From positions 1-16,460 of the forward strand of contig CBDTYW010000060.1 of the NCBI GenBank assembly GCA_965364735.1: 16,460 nucleotides of DNA. Reading direction: 5' to 3'. Shown here piece after piece: positions 1-5,828 of the stretch; position 1 is the stretch's first letter; every line of letters begins with the position of its first letter. The notes below the pieces were generated by a model. That model was not told where the DNA came from and did no database searches. It worked only from the letters and a program-made list of their open reading frames with translations. A program made the position numbers and the translations under genes. The stretch is from CBDTYW01 sp965364735. Lineage in GTDB: Bacteria; Actinomycetota; Nitriliruptoria; Nitriliruptorales; Nitriliruptoraceae.

Positions 1-546
1 CGGCTCGGTGGCTCGGAGATGTCACGGTCGGAGTGGTACCGCGAGGGCCGCGTCCCGCTGCACACGCTCCGCGCCAAGGTCGACTACGGCTTCGACGAGG
101 CCCGCACGACCTACGGCCGCATCGGCTGCAAGGTCTGGGTCTACACCGGTGACCAGCTCGGTTCCGGCGAAGAGGCCGAGGCGCAGCGCGCCATGGACCG
201 CGCCAAGGCCATCGCCGAGGGCCGCAAGGTCGACGACCGCCCCGCCCGCAAGTCCGCTCGCAAGGCCGCCAAGGTCGCGAAGGACGTCACGGGAGTCGGA
301 AAGAAGAAGGCAGTCCGCGCTCCGAAGCCGGCCACCGCCGCGGCACCTGCCGCTGCGGAGTCCGTCCCGGACGAGGCTGCTGTCGACGCCGCGATCAACG
401 AGGCCGTCGCCGCCGCAGCCGCTGAGGCAGCTGCAGCTCCCGAGGCTCCCGCCGCCCAGGCGACGCCCGAGGCCCCGTCCACCGAGACCACCGCGACTCC
501 CGAGGCTCCGGCCGTCGAGGGTGCGCCCGACGTCGAGGAGAGCTGA
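1..546 (+). CDS. rpsC: 30S ribosomal protein S3, C-terminal part (5' end outside window)
   Basis: S3 lies at the mRNA entry channel of the 30S head. The reading frame is open from the first base, so the start and the KH domain lie upstream. The visible part begins with the family core (RLGGSE, then EWYREGRVPLHTLRA, then KVWVYTGD at window residues 44-51). About 130 residues follow that are not part of the core: first Lys/Arg/Ala-rich (KSARKAAKVAK), then Ala/Pro/Glu/Thr-rich and acidic to the end. Such tails occur on actinobacterial S3, but this one is long. The stop lies 2 bp before rplP, and GAGGAGAG inside the last codons serves as the rplP ribosome binding site, so the two genes are probably translationally coupled. 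Identity is certain; the role of the tail is unknown. Confidence 0.97.
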   Translation, partial: RLGGSEMSRSEWYREGRVPLHTLRAKVDYGFDEARTTYGRIGCKVWVYTGDQLGSGEEAEAQRAMDRAKAIAEGRKVDDRPARKSARKAAKVAKDVTGVGKKKAVRAPKPATAAAPAAAESVPDEAAVDAAINEAVAAAAAEAAAAPEAPAAQATPEAPSTETTATPEAPAVEGAPDVEES

Positions 547-548
547 AC

Positions 549-971
549 ATGCTCGCACCGAAGCGCGTCAAGCACCGCAAGCAACACCGTCCACGGCCCC
601 TCAAGGGCACGTCGAAGGGTCACACCGAGGTCTACGTCGGTGAGTACGGCCTCAAGGCCATGACCCCCGGCTGGATCACCTCGCGGCAGATCGAGTCCGC
701 CCGTATCGCCATCACCCGCGCCGTCAAGCGCGGCGGCAAGGTGCGGATCACGATCTTCCCGGACCGTTCCATCACCCGCAAGCCGCTGGAGACCCGCATG
801 GGATCCGGCAAGGGCGCACCTGACCACTGGGTCGCCGCCGTGAAGCCAGGTCGCATCATGTTCGAGCTCTCCGGTGTTCCGGAAGACCTCGCACGAGAGG
901 CGATGCGCAAGGCCGGACACAAGCTGCCGGTGAAGACCAAGTTCGTGAAGCGCGAGGAGGCCGGACAATGA
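549..971 (+). CDS. rplP: 50S ribosomal protein L16
   Basis: L16 binds 23S rRNA near the A site and peptidyl transferase centre and helps position the aminoacyl-tRNA. The 140-residue product has the usual length. It shows the family signatures MLAPKRVKHRKQHR at the N-terminus, GLKAMTPGWITSRQIESARI, FPDRSITRKPLETRMGSGKG and a C-terminal LPVKTKFVKRE. The ATG is 2 bp after the rpsC stop, with a GAGGAGAG ribosome binding site about 8 bp upstream. The stop overlaps the rpmC start as ATGA, a standard arrangement in the S10 operon. Nothing is unusual. Confidence 0.98.
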   Translation: MLAPKRVKHRKQHRPRPLKGTSKGHTEVYVGEYGLKAMTPGWITSRQIESARIAITRAVKRGGKVRITIFPDRSITRKPLETRMGSGKGAPDHWVAAVKPGRIMFELSGVPEDLAREAMRKAGHKLPVKTKFVKREEAGQ

Positions 972-1204
972 CAGCGGCATCCGAACTCCGTGAGATGCCT
1001 GACGAGGAAATCCTCGAGGCACTCGCCGAAAACAAGCATGAGCTGTTCAACCTGCGATTCCAGATCGTCACAGGTCAGCTCGACAACCCCCGCCGCATCA
1101 AGGAAGTGAAGCGCGAGATCGCGCGGATCCTCACCGTGATGCGGGAACGATCGATCGCTGCTGAGCTGATCAGCGCTGGCAGCACCGATGAGGTGACCGA
1201 GTGA
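968..1204 (+). CDS. rpmC: 50S ribosomal protein L29
   Basis: L29 sits beside the exit tunnel of the large subunit, next to L23, where nascent-chain factors dock. The 78-residue product has the two-helix L29 form: an N-terminal helix (ELREMPDEEILEALAENKHE), the conserved LFNLRFQIVTGQLDNPRRIKEVKREIAR region around residues 26-53, and a short acidic tail. Its ATG overlaps the rplP stop by 4 bp (ATGA), with GAGGAGG upstream. Its stop overlaps the rpsQ GTG start (GTGA). These overlaps imply translational coupling along rplP-rpmC-rpsQ. Confidence 0.97.
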   Translation: MTAASELREMPDEEILEALAENKHELFNLRFQIVTGQLDNPRRIKEVKREIARILTVMRERSIAAELISAGSTDEVTE

Positions 1205-1476
1205 GTGACATGACCACCGCGTCGCGCGAGAACCTGCGCAAAGAGCGTCAGGGGATCGTCATCAGCGACCTCCAGAACAAGACGATCATCGTCAAGGTTG
1301 AGCGCCGTACGAAGCACGGCACCTACGCCAAGACGGTCACGCGTTCCAAGCACTTCCACGCCCACGACGAGCAGAACGAAGCCGGCGTCGGCGACACCGT
1401 TCGCATCGTCGAGACGCGGCCGATGTCCAAGCTCAAGCGCTGGCGTCTCGTCCAGGTCGTCGAGAAGGCCAAGTAG
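1201..1476 (+). CDS. rpsQ: 30S ribosomal protein S17
   Basis: S17 is an early 16S rRNA-binding assembly protein with an OB fold. The 91-residue product contains GIVISDLQNKTIIVKVERR, HGTYAKTVTRSKHFHAHDE, and GVGDTVRIVETRPMSKLKRW, all diagnostic for the family. I chose the GTG at 1201 because it overlaps the rpmC stop (GTGA) and has GAGG about 8 bp upstream. An ATG at 1210 would give an 88-residue form and cannot be excluded. This is the last gene of the S10 operon. A hairpin-rich junction follows before rplN. Confidence 0.96.
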   Translation: MSDMTTASRENLRKERQGIVISDLQNKTIIVKVERRTKHGTYAKTVTRSKHFHAHDEQNEAGVGDTVRIVETRPMSKLKRWRLVQVVEKAK

Positions 1477-1510
1477 TCCCAGCTGGGACGTGGCGGTTCC
1501 CCGCCACGTC
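1477..1510 (+). terminator. Palindrome and perfect hairpin at the S10/spc junction
   Basis: Directly after the rpsQ stop there is a 12-bp perfect palindrome, TCCCAGCTGGGA (1477-1488). It overlaps a 10-bp perfect stem, GACGTGGCGG (1487-1496) with TTCC loop and CCGCCACGTC (1501-1510). No T-run follows. The position fits an S10 operon terminator or a processing/attenuation site between rpsQ and rplN. The function is inferred from position and structure only. Confidence 0.6.
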
Positions 1511-1530
1511 ACACCACCAGCGCAACCGCC

Positions 1531-1547
1531 TGGTGCATCACGCACCA
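1531..1547 (+). promoter_or_regulatory. Small hairpin beside the rplN ribosome binding site
   Basis: TGGTGC (1531-1536), loop ATCAC, GCACCA (1542-1547) forms a 6-bp perfect stem that ends just before the GGAGG ribosome binding site of rplN. It could affect access to that site. It is short enough to be chance. Confidence 0.3.
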
Positions 1548-1560
1548 TGGAGGCACAGAC

Positions 1561-1929
1561 ATGATCCAGCAGGAATCGCGACTCCTCGTCGCCGACAACT
1601 CGGGAGCCCGTGAGGTGCTCTGCATCCGGGTTCTCGGTGGCTCAGGCCGTCGCTACGCATCCGTCGGCGACGTCTTCGTCGCCACCGTCAAGAAGGCGAT
1701 CCCCGCCGCCGCCGTCAAGAAGGGCGAGGTCGTGCGCTGCGTCGTCGTCCGGACGGCGAAGGAAGTTCGTCGTCCCGACGGCTCCTACGTCCGCTTCGAC
1801 GACAACGCGTGTGTCCTCATCAAGCCGGACGGTGGACCCCGTGGTACCCGCATCTTCGGACCGGTCGCTCGCGAGCTCCGGGACAAGAAGTTCATGAAGA
1901 TCATCAGCCTCGCGCCGGAGGTGCTCTGA
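1561..1929 (+). CDS. rplN: 50S ribosomal protein L14
   Basis: L14 binds 23S rRNA, forms an intersubunit bridge, and is the site where the RsfS silencing factor docks in bacteria. The 122-residue product has the standard length and signatures: MIQQESRLLVADNSGAREVL at the N-terminus, GDVFVATVKKAIP, RRPDGSYVRFDDNACVLI, and GTRIFGPVARELRDKKFMKI near the C-terminus. GGAGG lies 8 bp before the ATG. This is the first gene of the spc group, 84 bp after rpsQ, and its TGA overlaps the rplX ATG (TGATG). Confidence 0.98.
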   Translation: MIQQESRLLVADNSGAREVLCIRVLGGSGRRYASVGDVFVATVKKAIPAAAVKKGEVVRCVVVRTAKEVRRPDGSYVRFDDNACVLIKPDGGPRGTRIFGPVARELRDKKFMKIISLAPEVL

Positions 1930-2258
1930 TGCAACGCATCCGCAAGGACGACCGAGTCAAGGTGATCGCGGGCAAGGACCGCGGCGCTGAGGGCCGGGTC
2001 ATCCGCTACATCCCCGACACGGACAAGGTCCTGGTCGAGGGCGTCAACCACGTCACGAAGCACGTCCCCCTGCGCGCCAACAACCGTGGCCAGCAGGAGG
2101 GCGGGATCATCGAGACCGAGGCGTTCTTCTCCGCGTCCAACGTCCAGCCGATCTGTCCGTCGTGCAGCAAGCCCACCCGCGTGGGCTTCGTCCTCGAGTC
2201 CGAGGGCGACCGCCGGAGCAAGGTCCGGTCCTGCCGCCACTGCCAGGGCACGTTCTGA
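1929..2258 (+). CDS. rplX: 50S ribosomal protein L24 with two CxxC pairs
   Basis: L24 starts 50S assembly by binding the 5' end of 23S rRNA. The 109-residue product has the KOW motif region (residues 6-35: KDDRVKVIAGKDRGAEGRVI), then the GVNHVTKHV segment typical of L24. The C-terminal part carries CPSC (76-79) and CRHC (102-105) flanking KPTRVGF, which suggests a zinc-binding knuckle. Other L24 proteins keep KPTRVG but have lost these cysteines. I chose the ATG at 1929 because it overlaps the rplN stop and follows GGAGGTG. A 98-bp gap follows before rplE. Identity is certain; zinc binding is inferred from the cysteine spacing. Confidence 0.96.
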   Translation: MQRIRKDDRVKVIAGKDRGAEGRVIRYIPDTDKVLVEGVNHVTKHVPLRANNRGQQEGGIIETEAFFSASNVQPICPSCSKPTRVGFVLESEGDRRSKVRSCRHCQGTF

Positions 2259-2356
2259 GCCTCACGGCCTGAACTCCACCAACTCCTCCCCAACGAACCG
2301 CCAGCGTCATTCGGAACCCCACCGAGTCACCGGGACGCGGCAGACATGAGAGCAAC

Positions 2357-2923
2357 ATGAGCGACACGAGCGCGCCGACGGACACCACGCCGCGGCTCAA
2401 GCGTCTCTACCAGGACGAGATCCAGGCCAAGCTGCAGGAGCAGCTCGGGCTGACCAACGTCATGGAGGTCCCGCGCCTCGAGAAGATCGTCCTCAACTGT
2501 GGCATCGGTGAGGCGATCTCGGACTCGAAGGCCCTCGAGGGCGCGATCCGCGACCTCACGGCGATCTCCGGGCAGCGCCCCGTCGTCCGCAAGGCGCGGA
2601 AGTCGGTCGCCGGCTTCAAGCTTCGCGAGGACATGCCGGTCGGCGTGAAGGTCACCCTCCGCGGCGACCGCATGTGGGAGTTCTTCGACCGCGTGCTCGC
2701 CGTCGCCCTCCCGCGCATCCGAGACTTCCGCGGCCTCAAGTCCAAGCTCGACGGTGCAGGCAACTACACCTTCGGGGTCACCGAGCAGGTGATCTTCCCG
2801 GAGGTCGACTACGACACGATCGACTCCACGCGCGGCATGGACATCACGATCGTGACCAGCGCCAAGACCGACGAGCAGGGCCGCGCCTTCCTCGACGCAT
2901 ACGGTTGGCCGTTCAAGAAGTGA
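2357..2923 (+). CDS. rplE: 50S ribosomal protein L5
   Basis: L5 binds 5S rRNA and contacts the P-site tRNA and S13 across the subunit interface. The 188-residue product shows PRLKRLYQDEI near the start, VPRLEKIVLNCGIGEA, GQRPVVRKARKSVAGFKLRE, KVTLRGDRMWEFFDRV, LPRIRDFRGL and the GMDITIVTSAKTDEQGRAFL end. It begins about 12 residues before the conserved core, so the start fits. The ribosome binding site is weak (only GAGAG close to the ATG). A five-codon ATG...TGA frame at 2346-2360 overlaps the start. In most bacteria rpsN follows; here rpsH follows after 88 bp. Confidence 0.97.
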   Translation: MSDTSAPTDTTPRLKRLYQDEIQAKLQEQLGLTNVMEVPRLEKIVLNCGIGEAISDSKALEGAIRDLTAISGQRPVVRKARKSVAGFKLREDMPVGVKVTLRGDRMWEFFDRVLAVALPRIRDFRGLKSKLDGAGNYTFGVTEQVIFPEVDYDTIDSTRGMDITIVTSAKTDEQGRAFLDAYGWPFKK

Positions 2924-2931
2924 CCACGACT

Positions 2932-2955
2932 TCGGGCTGCGCACTCGCAGCCTGA
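2932..2955 (+). promoter_or_regulatory. Hairpin between rplE and rpsH, where rpsN is normally found
   Basis: GGCTGCG (2935-2941), loop CACT, CGCAGCC (2946-2952) is a perfect 7-bp stem. A G-U pair and two more Watson-Crick pairs lengthen it to 10 bp (2932-2955). It begins 9 bases after the rplE stop and fills much of the 88-bp gap. It may slow transcription, mark an mRNA processing site, or bind a ribosomal protein such as S8, which controls spc mRNA in E. coli. The sequence alone does not decide between these. Confidence 0.5.
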
Positions 2956-3011
2956 CCACCACGGGAAGTACCCACGCACGCCGTGTGGCAACCCCAGAAG
3001 GAATCTGCACC

Positions 3012-3410
3012 ATGACCATGACCGACCCGGTCGCGGACCTGCTCACACGCATCCGCAACGCGTCGCTCGCGTACCACGACGACCTCACCTGTCCGTCGTC
3101 GCGGCTCAAGGCCAACCTGGCCGAGATCCTGGTACGTGAGGGCTACCTGGCCTCCACGCACGTCGAGGAGACCAAGCCTCAGCGCACGCTCCACATCGGC
3201 ATGAAGTACGGCCCGCGTCGCGAGCGTGTCATCACTGGCATCCGTCGCGTCTCGAAGCCTGGCCTGCGTGTCTACGTCAAGCACGACGAGATCCCTCGCG
3301 TGCTCGGCGGGCTCGGCGTCGCCATCCTGTCCACAAGCCAAGGCCTGCTGACCGACCGTGAGGCGCGCTACAAGCGTGCCGGCGGTGAGGTCCTCGCCTA
3401 CATCTGGTGA
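3012..3410 (+). CDS. rpsH: 30S ribosomal protein S8
   Basis: S8 binds helix 21 of 16S rRNA and organises the central domain; in E. coli it also represses the spc operon. The 132-residue product begins MTMTDPVADLLTRIRNAS, a signature N-terminus, and ends with the expected GVAILSTSQGLLTDREA and GGEVLAYIW. I chose the ATG at 3012 because MTDPVADLL is the conserved start and AGAAGGA lies upstream. The frame stays open to an ATG at 2985, but that adds nine unconserved residues. The second ATG at 3018 is also possible. rplF follows after 13 bp. Confidence 0.97.
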   Translation: MTMTDPVADLLTRIRNASLAYHDDLTCPSSRLKANLAEILVREGYLASTHVEETKPQRTLHIGMKYGPRRERVITGIRRVSKPGLRVYVKHDEIPRVLGGLGVAILSTSQGLLTDREARYKRAGGEVLAYIW

Positions 3411-3423
3411 GGAAGGAGTACCA

Positions 3424-3963
3424 ATGTCCCGCATCGGCAAGCTTCCCATCCCCGTCCCCAGCGGCGTCGAGGTGACCATCAACGGTCTCGACGTTTCGCT
3501 CAAGGGCCCCAAGGGCGTGCTCTCCAGCACCTTCCCCGAGGGAGTCAGCGTCGCGCACGAAGGTGACGTCATCGTCGTCTCCCGCGACAACGACCAGAAG
3601 GTCAACCGGGCCCGTCACGGGCTCGTTCGCGCGCTCATCGCCAACATGGCGGTCGGCGTGACTGACGGTTACACGCGTGAGCTCGAGATCGTCGGCGTCG
3701 GTTACCGCGCCGCGCTCAAGGGCAAGGACATCGAGCTCCAGGTCGGCTTCAGCCACCCGGTGCTCATCGAGGCCCCTGAGGGCATCGACTTCGTCGTCCC
3801 GATCCCCACGCGTATCAACGTCTCCGGCATCGACAAGGCCCTCGTTGGCCAGATCGCTGCCGACATCCGCAAGGTTCGCCCCCCCGAGCCCTACAAGGGC
3901 AAGGGAATCAAGTACGTGGGTGAGCAGATCCGCCGCAAGGCCGGCAAAGCCGCCGGGAGGTAG
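3424..3963 (+). CDS. rplF: 50S ribosomal protein L6
   Basis: L6 lies at the base of the L7/L12 stalk near the sarcin-ricin loop and helps bind translation factors. The 179-residue product has the two repeated domains of the family. It starts MSRIGKLPIPVPSGVEV, has the GPKGVLS motif near residue 36, and ends with the C-terminal signature PEPYKGKGIKYVGEQIRRKAGK. A strong GGAAGGAG ribosome binding site precedes the ATG. Its TAG stop is 5 bp from the chosen rplR ATG. Nothing is unusual. Confidence 0.98.
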   Translation: MSRIGKLPIPVPSGVEVTINGLDVSLKGPKGVLSSTFPEGVSVAHEGDVIVVSRDNDQKVNRARHGLVRALIANMAVGVTDGYTRELEIVGVGYRAALKGKDIELQVGFSHPVLIEAPEGIDFVVPIPTRINVSGIDKALVGQIAADIRKVRPPEPYKGKGIKYVGEQIRRKAGKAAGR

Positions 3964-3968
3964 TGACG

Positions 3969-4331
3969 ATGGGTGCTTCCAAGAAGAGCGACGCGCGCAA
4001 GCGTCGCCACACACGAGTTCGCCGCAAGGTCAACGGTACGGCCGCACGGCCGCGCCTGGCCGTGTTCCGGTCGAGCCGACACATCTACGCTCAGATCATC
4101 GACGACGAGGCCGGCCGTACGCTGGCTGCCGCATCGTCGATGGACACCGGCGTCGAGTCCGACGGCGAGCACGGCAAGATCGGCGTCGCGACGCAGGTCG
4201 GCACGCTCGTCGCTGAGCGCGCCAAGGCCGCCGGCATCGAGGCGGTCGTCTTCGACCGCGGCGGCAACCGGTACGCCGGTCGTGTCGCAGCACTGGCCGA
4301 CGCCGCCCGCGAGGGTGGCCTGACGCTCTAA
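3969..4331 (+). CDS. rplR: 50S ribosomal protein L18
   Basis: L18 binds 5S rRNA with L5 and helps install it in the large subunit. The 120-residue product contains KKSDARKRRHTRVRRKVNGT, RPRLAVFRSSRHIYAQIIDD, and the C-terminal GIEAVVFDRGGNRYAGRVAALADAAREGGL region (VFDRGGxxYxGRVxALAD is diagnostic). I chose the ATG at 3969 because GGGAGG is about 9 bp upstream. A GTG at 3963 overlaps the rplF stop but is only about 3 bp from that site. An 82-bp gap with an imperfect hairpin separates it from rpsE. Confidence 0.97.
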   Translation: MGASKKSDARKRRHTRVRRKVNGTAARPRLAVFRSSRHIYAQIIDDEAGRTLAAASSMDTGVESDGEHGKIGVATQVGTLVAERAKAAGIEAVVFDRGGNRYAGRVAALADAAREGGLTL

Positions 4332-4345
4332 GGGCGATCACCGAA

Positions 4346-4368
4346 GTGTTGGGCTCACACGCCCACAC
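4346..4368 (+). promoter_or_regulatory. Imperfect hairpin between rplR and rpsE
   Basis: GTGT-T-GGGC, loop TCACAC, GCCCACAC forms an 8-bp stem with one bulged T in the 82-bp gap. No T-run follows. It resembles the other intergenic hairpins in this window but is weaker. Function unknown. Confidence 0.3.
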
Positions 4369-4413
4369 CTGAGCACCCGCGACACAGCTCGCACGGTGCA
4401 CGAGGAGACAGAC

Positions 4414-5028
4414 ATGGCAGGCAACAAGCGCGGCGGAGGGCCCGGCGGCAACAACCGCGGTCGTGGTCGCAACGACCGCCAAGGCGGCGGTCGCGGCGGC
4501 AACGCCCCCCGTCAGGAACAGTTCGACGAGCGCGTCGTCCAGATCAACCGCGTCTCGAAGGTCGTGAAGGGTGGACGTCGGTTCCAGTTCACGGCTCTCG
4601 TGGTCGTCGGTGACGGCAAGGGCATGGTCGGCATCGGCCATGGCAAGGCCAAGGAAGTCCAGTCGGCGATCCAGAAGGGCGTCGAGGAGGCCAAGAAGAA
4701 CTTCTTCAAGGTCCCCATGGTCGGCTCGACCATCGTGCACCCGATCCTGGGTCACGCTGGCGCCGGTCGCGTCCTGCTGAAGCCGGCAGCGCCCGGTACC
4801 GGGGTCATCGCCGGTGGCGCCGTCCGCGCCGTCGTCGAGGCTGCGGGCATCCACGACCTCCTGGCCAAGTCCCTCGGGACGGCCAACAAGATCAACGTCG
4901 TGCACGCCACGGTCGCCGGTCTCAAGGCGATCAAGTCGCCGCACGAGATCGCGATGCTTCGTGGCATGCCGATCGAGCACGTGGCCCCGAAGGCCATGCT
5001 CGAGACGCTCCGAGGAGGCTCCAAGTGA
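4414..5028 (+). CDS. rpsE: 30S ribosomal protein S5
   Basis: S5 supports decoding accuracy and mRNA unwinding at the back of the 30S subunit. The 204-residue product contains the S5 double-stranded RNA-binding fold (FDERVVQINRVSKVVKGGRRF around residues 36-56, then VVVGDGKGMVGIGHGKAKEV) and the C-terminal domain (GTGVIAGGAVRAVVEAAGI, then SLGTANKINVVHATVAGL). The first 32 residues are a Gly/Arg/Asn-rich, RGG-like extension with few hydrophobic residues. I chose the ATG at 4414 because GAGGAGA lies upstream; the frame also has an upstream GTG at 4396. The stop overlaps the rpmD GTG (GTGA). Confidence 0.97.
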   Translation: MAGNKRGGGPGGNNRGRGRNDRQGGGRGGNAPRQEQFDERVVQINRVSKVVKGGRRFQFTALVVVGDGKGMVGIGHGKAKEVQSAIQKGVEEAKKNFFKVPMVGSTIVHPILGHAGAGRVLLKPAAPGTGVIAGGAVRAVVEAAGIHDLLAKSLGTANKINVVHATVAGLKAIKSPHEIAMLRGMPIEHVAPKAMLETLRGGSK

Positions 5029-5219
5029 GCGAGCCCCAGCTCCGCATCACCCAGGTGCGTTCGACCATCGGTCGCACGCAGGACCAGCGCGACACCGTGC
5101 GGTCCTTGGGCCTGAAGCGCATCCGACACACCGTCGAGCAGCCCGACCGTCCCGAGATCCGCGGCATGCTCCGCAAGGTTCCGCACCTTGTCGAGTGGTC
5201 GCCGGTCGAGGACAGCTGA
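5025..5219 (+). CDS. rpmD: 50S ribosomal protein L30
   Basis: L30 is a small 23S rRNA-binding protein of the large subunit. The 64-residue product has the conserved LRITQVRSTIGRTQDQRDTV segment, GLKRIRHTVEQPDRPEIRGM, and KVPHLVEW. Length and order match the family. The GTG start overlaps the rpsE stop by 4 bp and has GAGGAGG about 6 bp upstream, which indicates coupled translation. rplO follows after 35 bp. Confidence 0.96.
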   Translation: MSEPQLRITQVRSTIGRTQDQRDTVRSLGLKRIRHTVEQPDRPEIRGMLRKVPHLVEWSPVEDS

Positions 5220-5254
5220 CCGACTCACCATCATCTTCATGCGAGGACGTCATC

Positions 5255-5692
5255 ATGACGATCAAGCTCCACCACCTGAAGCCCGCCGAGGGCGCCAAGA
5301 AGTCGAAGATCCGCGTTGGTCGCGGTGACCGCGGTCGCCGAGGCAAGACGGCGGGTCGCGGCACCAAGGGCACCGGCGCGCGCGGCACCGTGCCCGTCGG
5401 CTTCGAGGGTGGCCAGACGCCGCTCATCCGCCGTCAGCCCAAGCTCCCCGGCTTCAACAACCCGAACAAGATCTACTTCGCGGTGATCAACGTGCGGGAT
5501 CTCGAGAAGCACTTCGTCGACGGCGACACCGTCACCACGGCGATCCTGCGCGAGCGGGGCCTCGTCCGCAAGAAGGGGCCCGTCAAGGTCCTGGGCGACG
5601 GCGAGCTGACCCACAAGCTCACGGTCGACGTCGAGAAGACCACCGGCTCTGCCAGGGCCAAGATCGAAGCCGCTGGCGGCTCGGTCGCCTGA
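5255..5692 (+). CDS. rplO: 50S ribosomal protein L15
   Basis: L15 is a late-assembly 23S rRNA-binding protein. The 145-residue product shows the Gly/Arg-rich N-terminal RNA-binding arm (KSKIRVGRGDRGRRGKTAGR, then GTKGTGARG), the GFEGGQTPLIRRQPKLPGF motif, and a globular C-terminal half that ends KTTGSARAKIEAAGGSVA. It begins MTIKLHHLKPAEG, a usual start for the family. GAGGA lies about 7 bp before the ATG. It is the last ribosomal gene of the spc group. A strong hairpin directly follows. Confidence 0.97.
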   Translation: MTIKLHHLKPAEGAKKSKIRVGRGDRGRRGKTAGRGTKGTGARGTVPVGFEGGQTPLIRRQPKLPGFNNPNKIYFAVINVRDLEKHFVDGDTVTTAILRERGLVRKKGPVKVLGDGELTHKLTVDVEKTTGSARAKIEAAGGSVA

Positions 5693-5699
5693 CCACTCG

Positions 5700-5725
5700 C
5701 GCGACGCCCCTGCGGGGGCGTCGCG
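5700..5725 (+). terminator. Hairpin terminator after rplO
   Basis: CGCGACGCCCC (5700-5710), loop TGCG, GGGGCGTCGCG (5715-5725) is an 11-bp perfect stem 7 bases after the rplO stop. TGGTTTCATT follows, a weak T-rich tail. It fits an intrinsic terminator or a partial one that lowers expression of secY and adk relative to the ribosomal genes. Confidence 0.7.
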
Positions 5726-5828
5726 TGGTTTCATTGCCTGACTCCGTCGCACGCAGCGCGGGAACGCCGCTTGGCGGCCTGCCGTTGACGTGCGACGAGC
5801 CCATTCGTTCGGACAAGGAACTACGTCG

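Noticed and set aside
1547..1564. Five-codon frame ATG GAG GCA CAG ACA TGA over the rplN start
   Set aside because: It arises because the ribosome binding site GGAGG follows AT by chance, and it has no ribosome binding site of its own.
5785..5813. Possible secY promoter with TTGACG at 5785-5790
   Set aside because: No TAnnnT box lies 16-19 bp downstream, so I did not annotate it.
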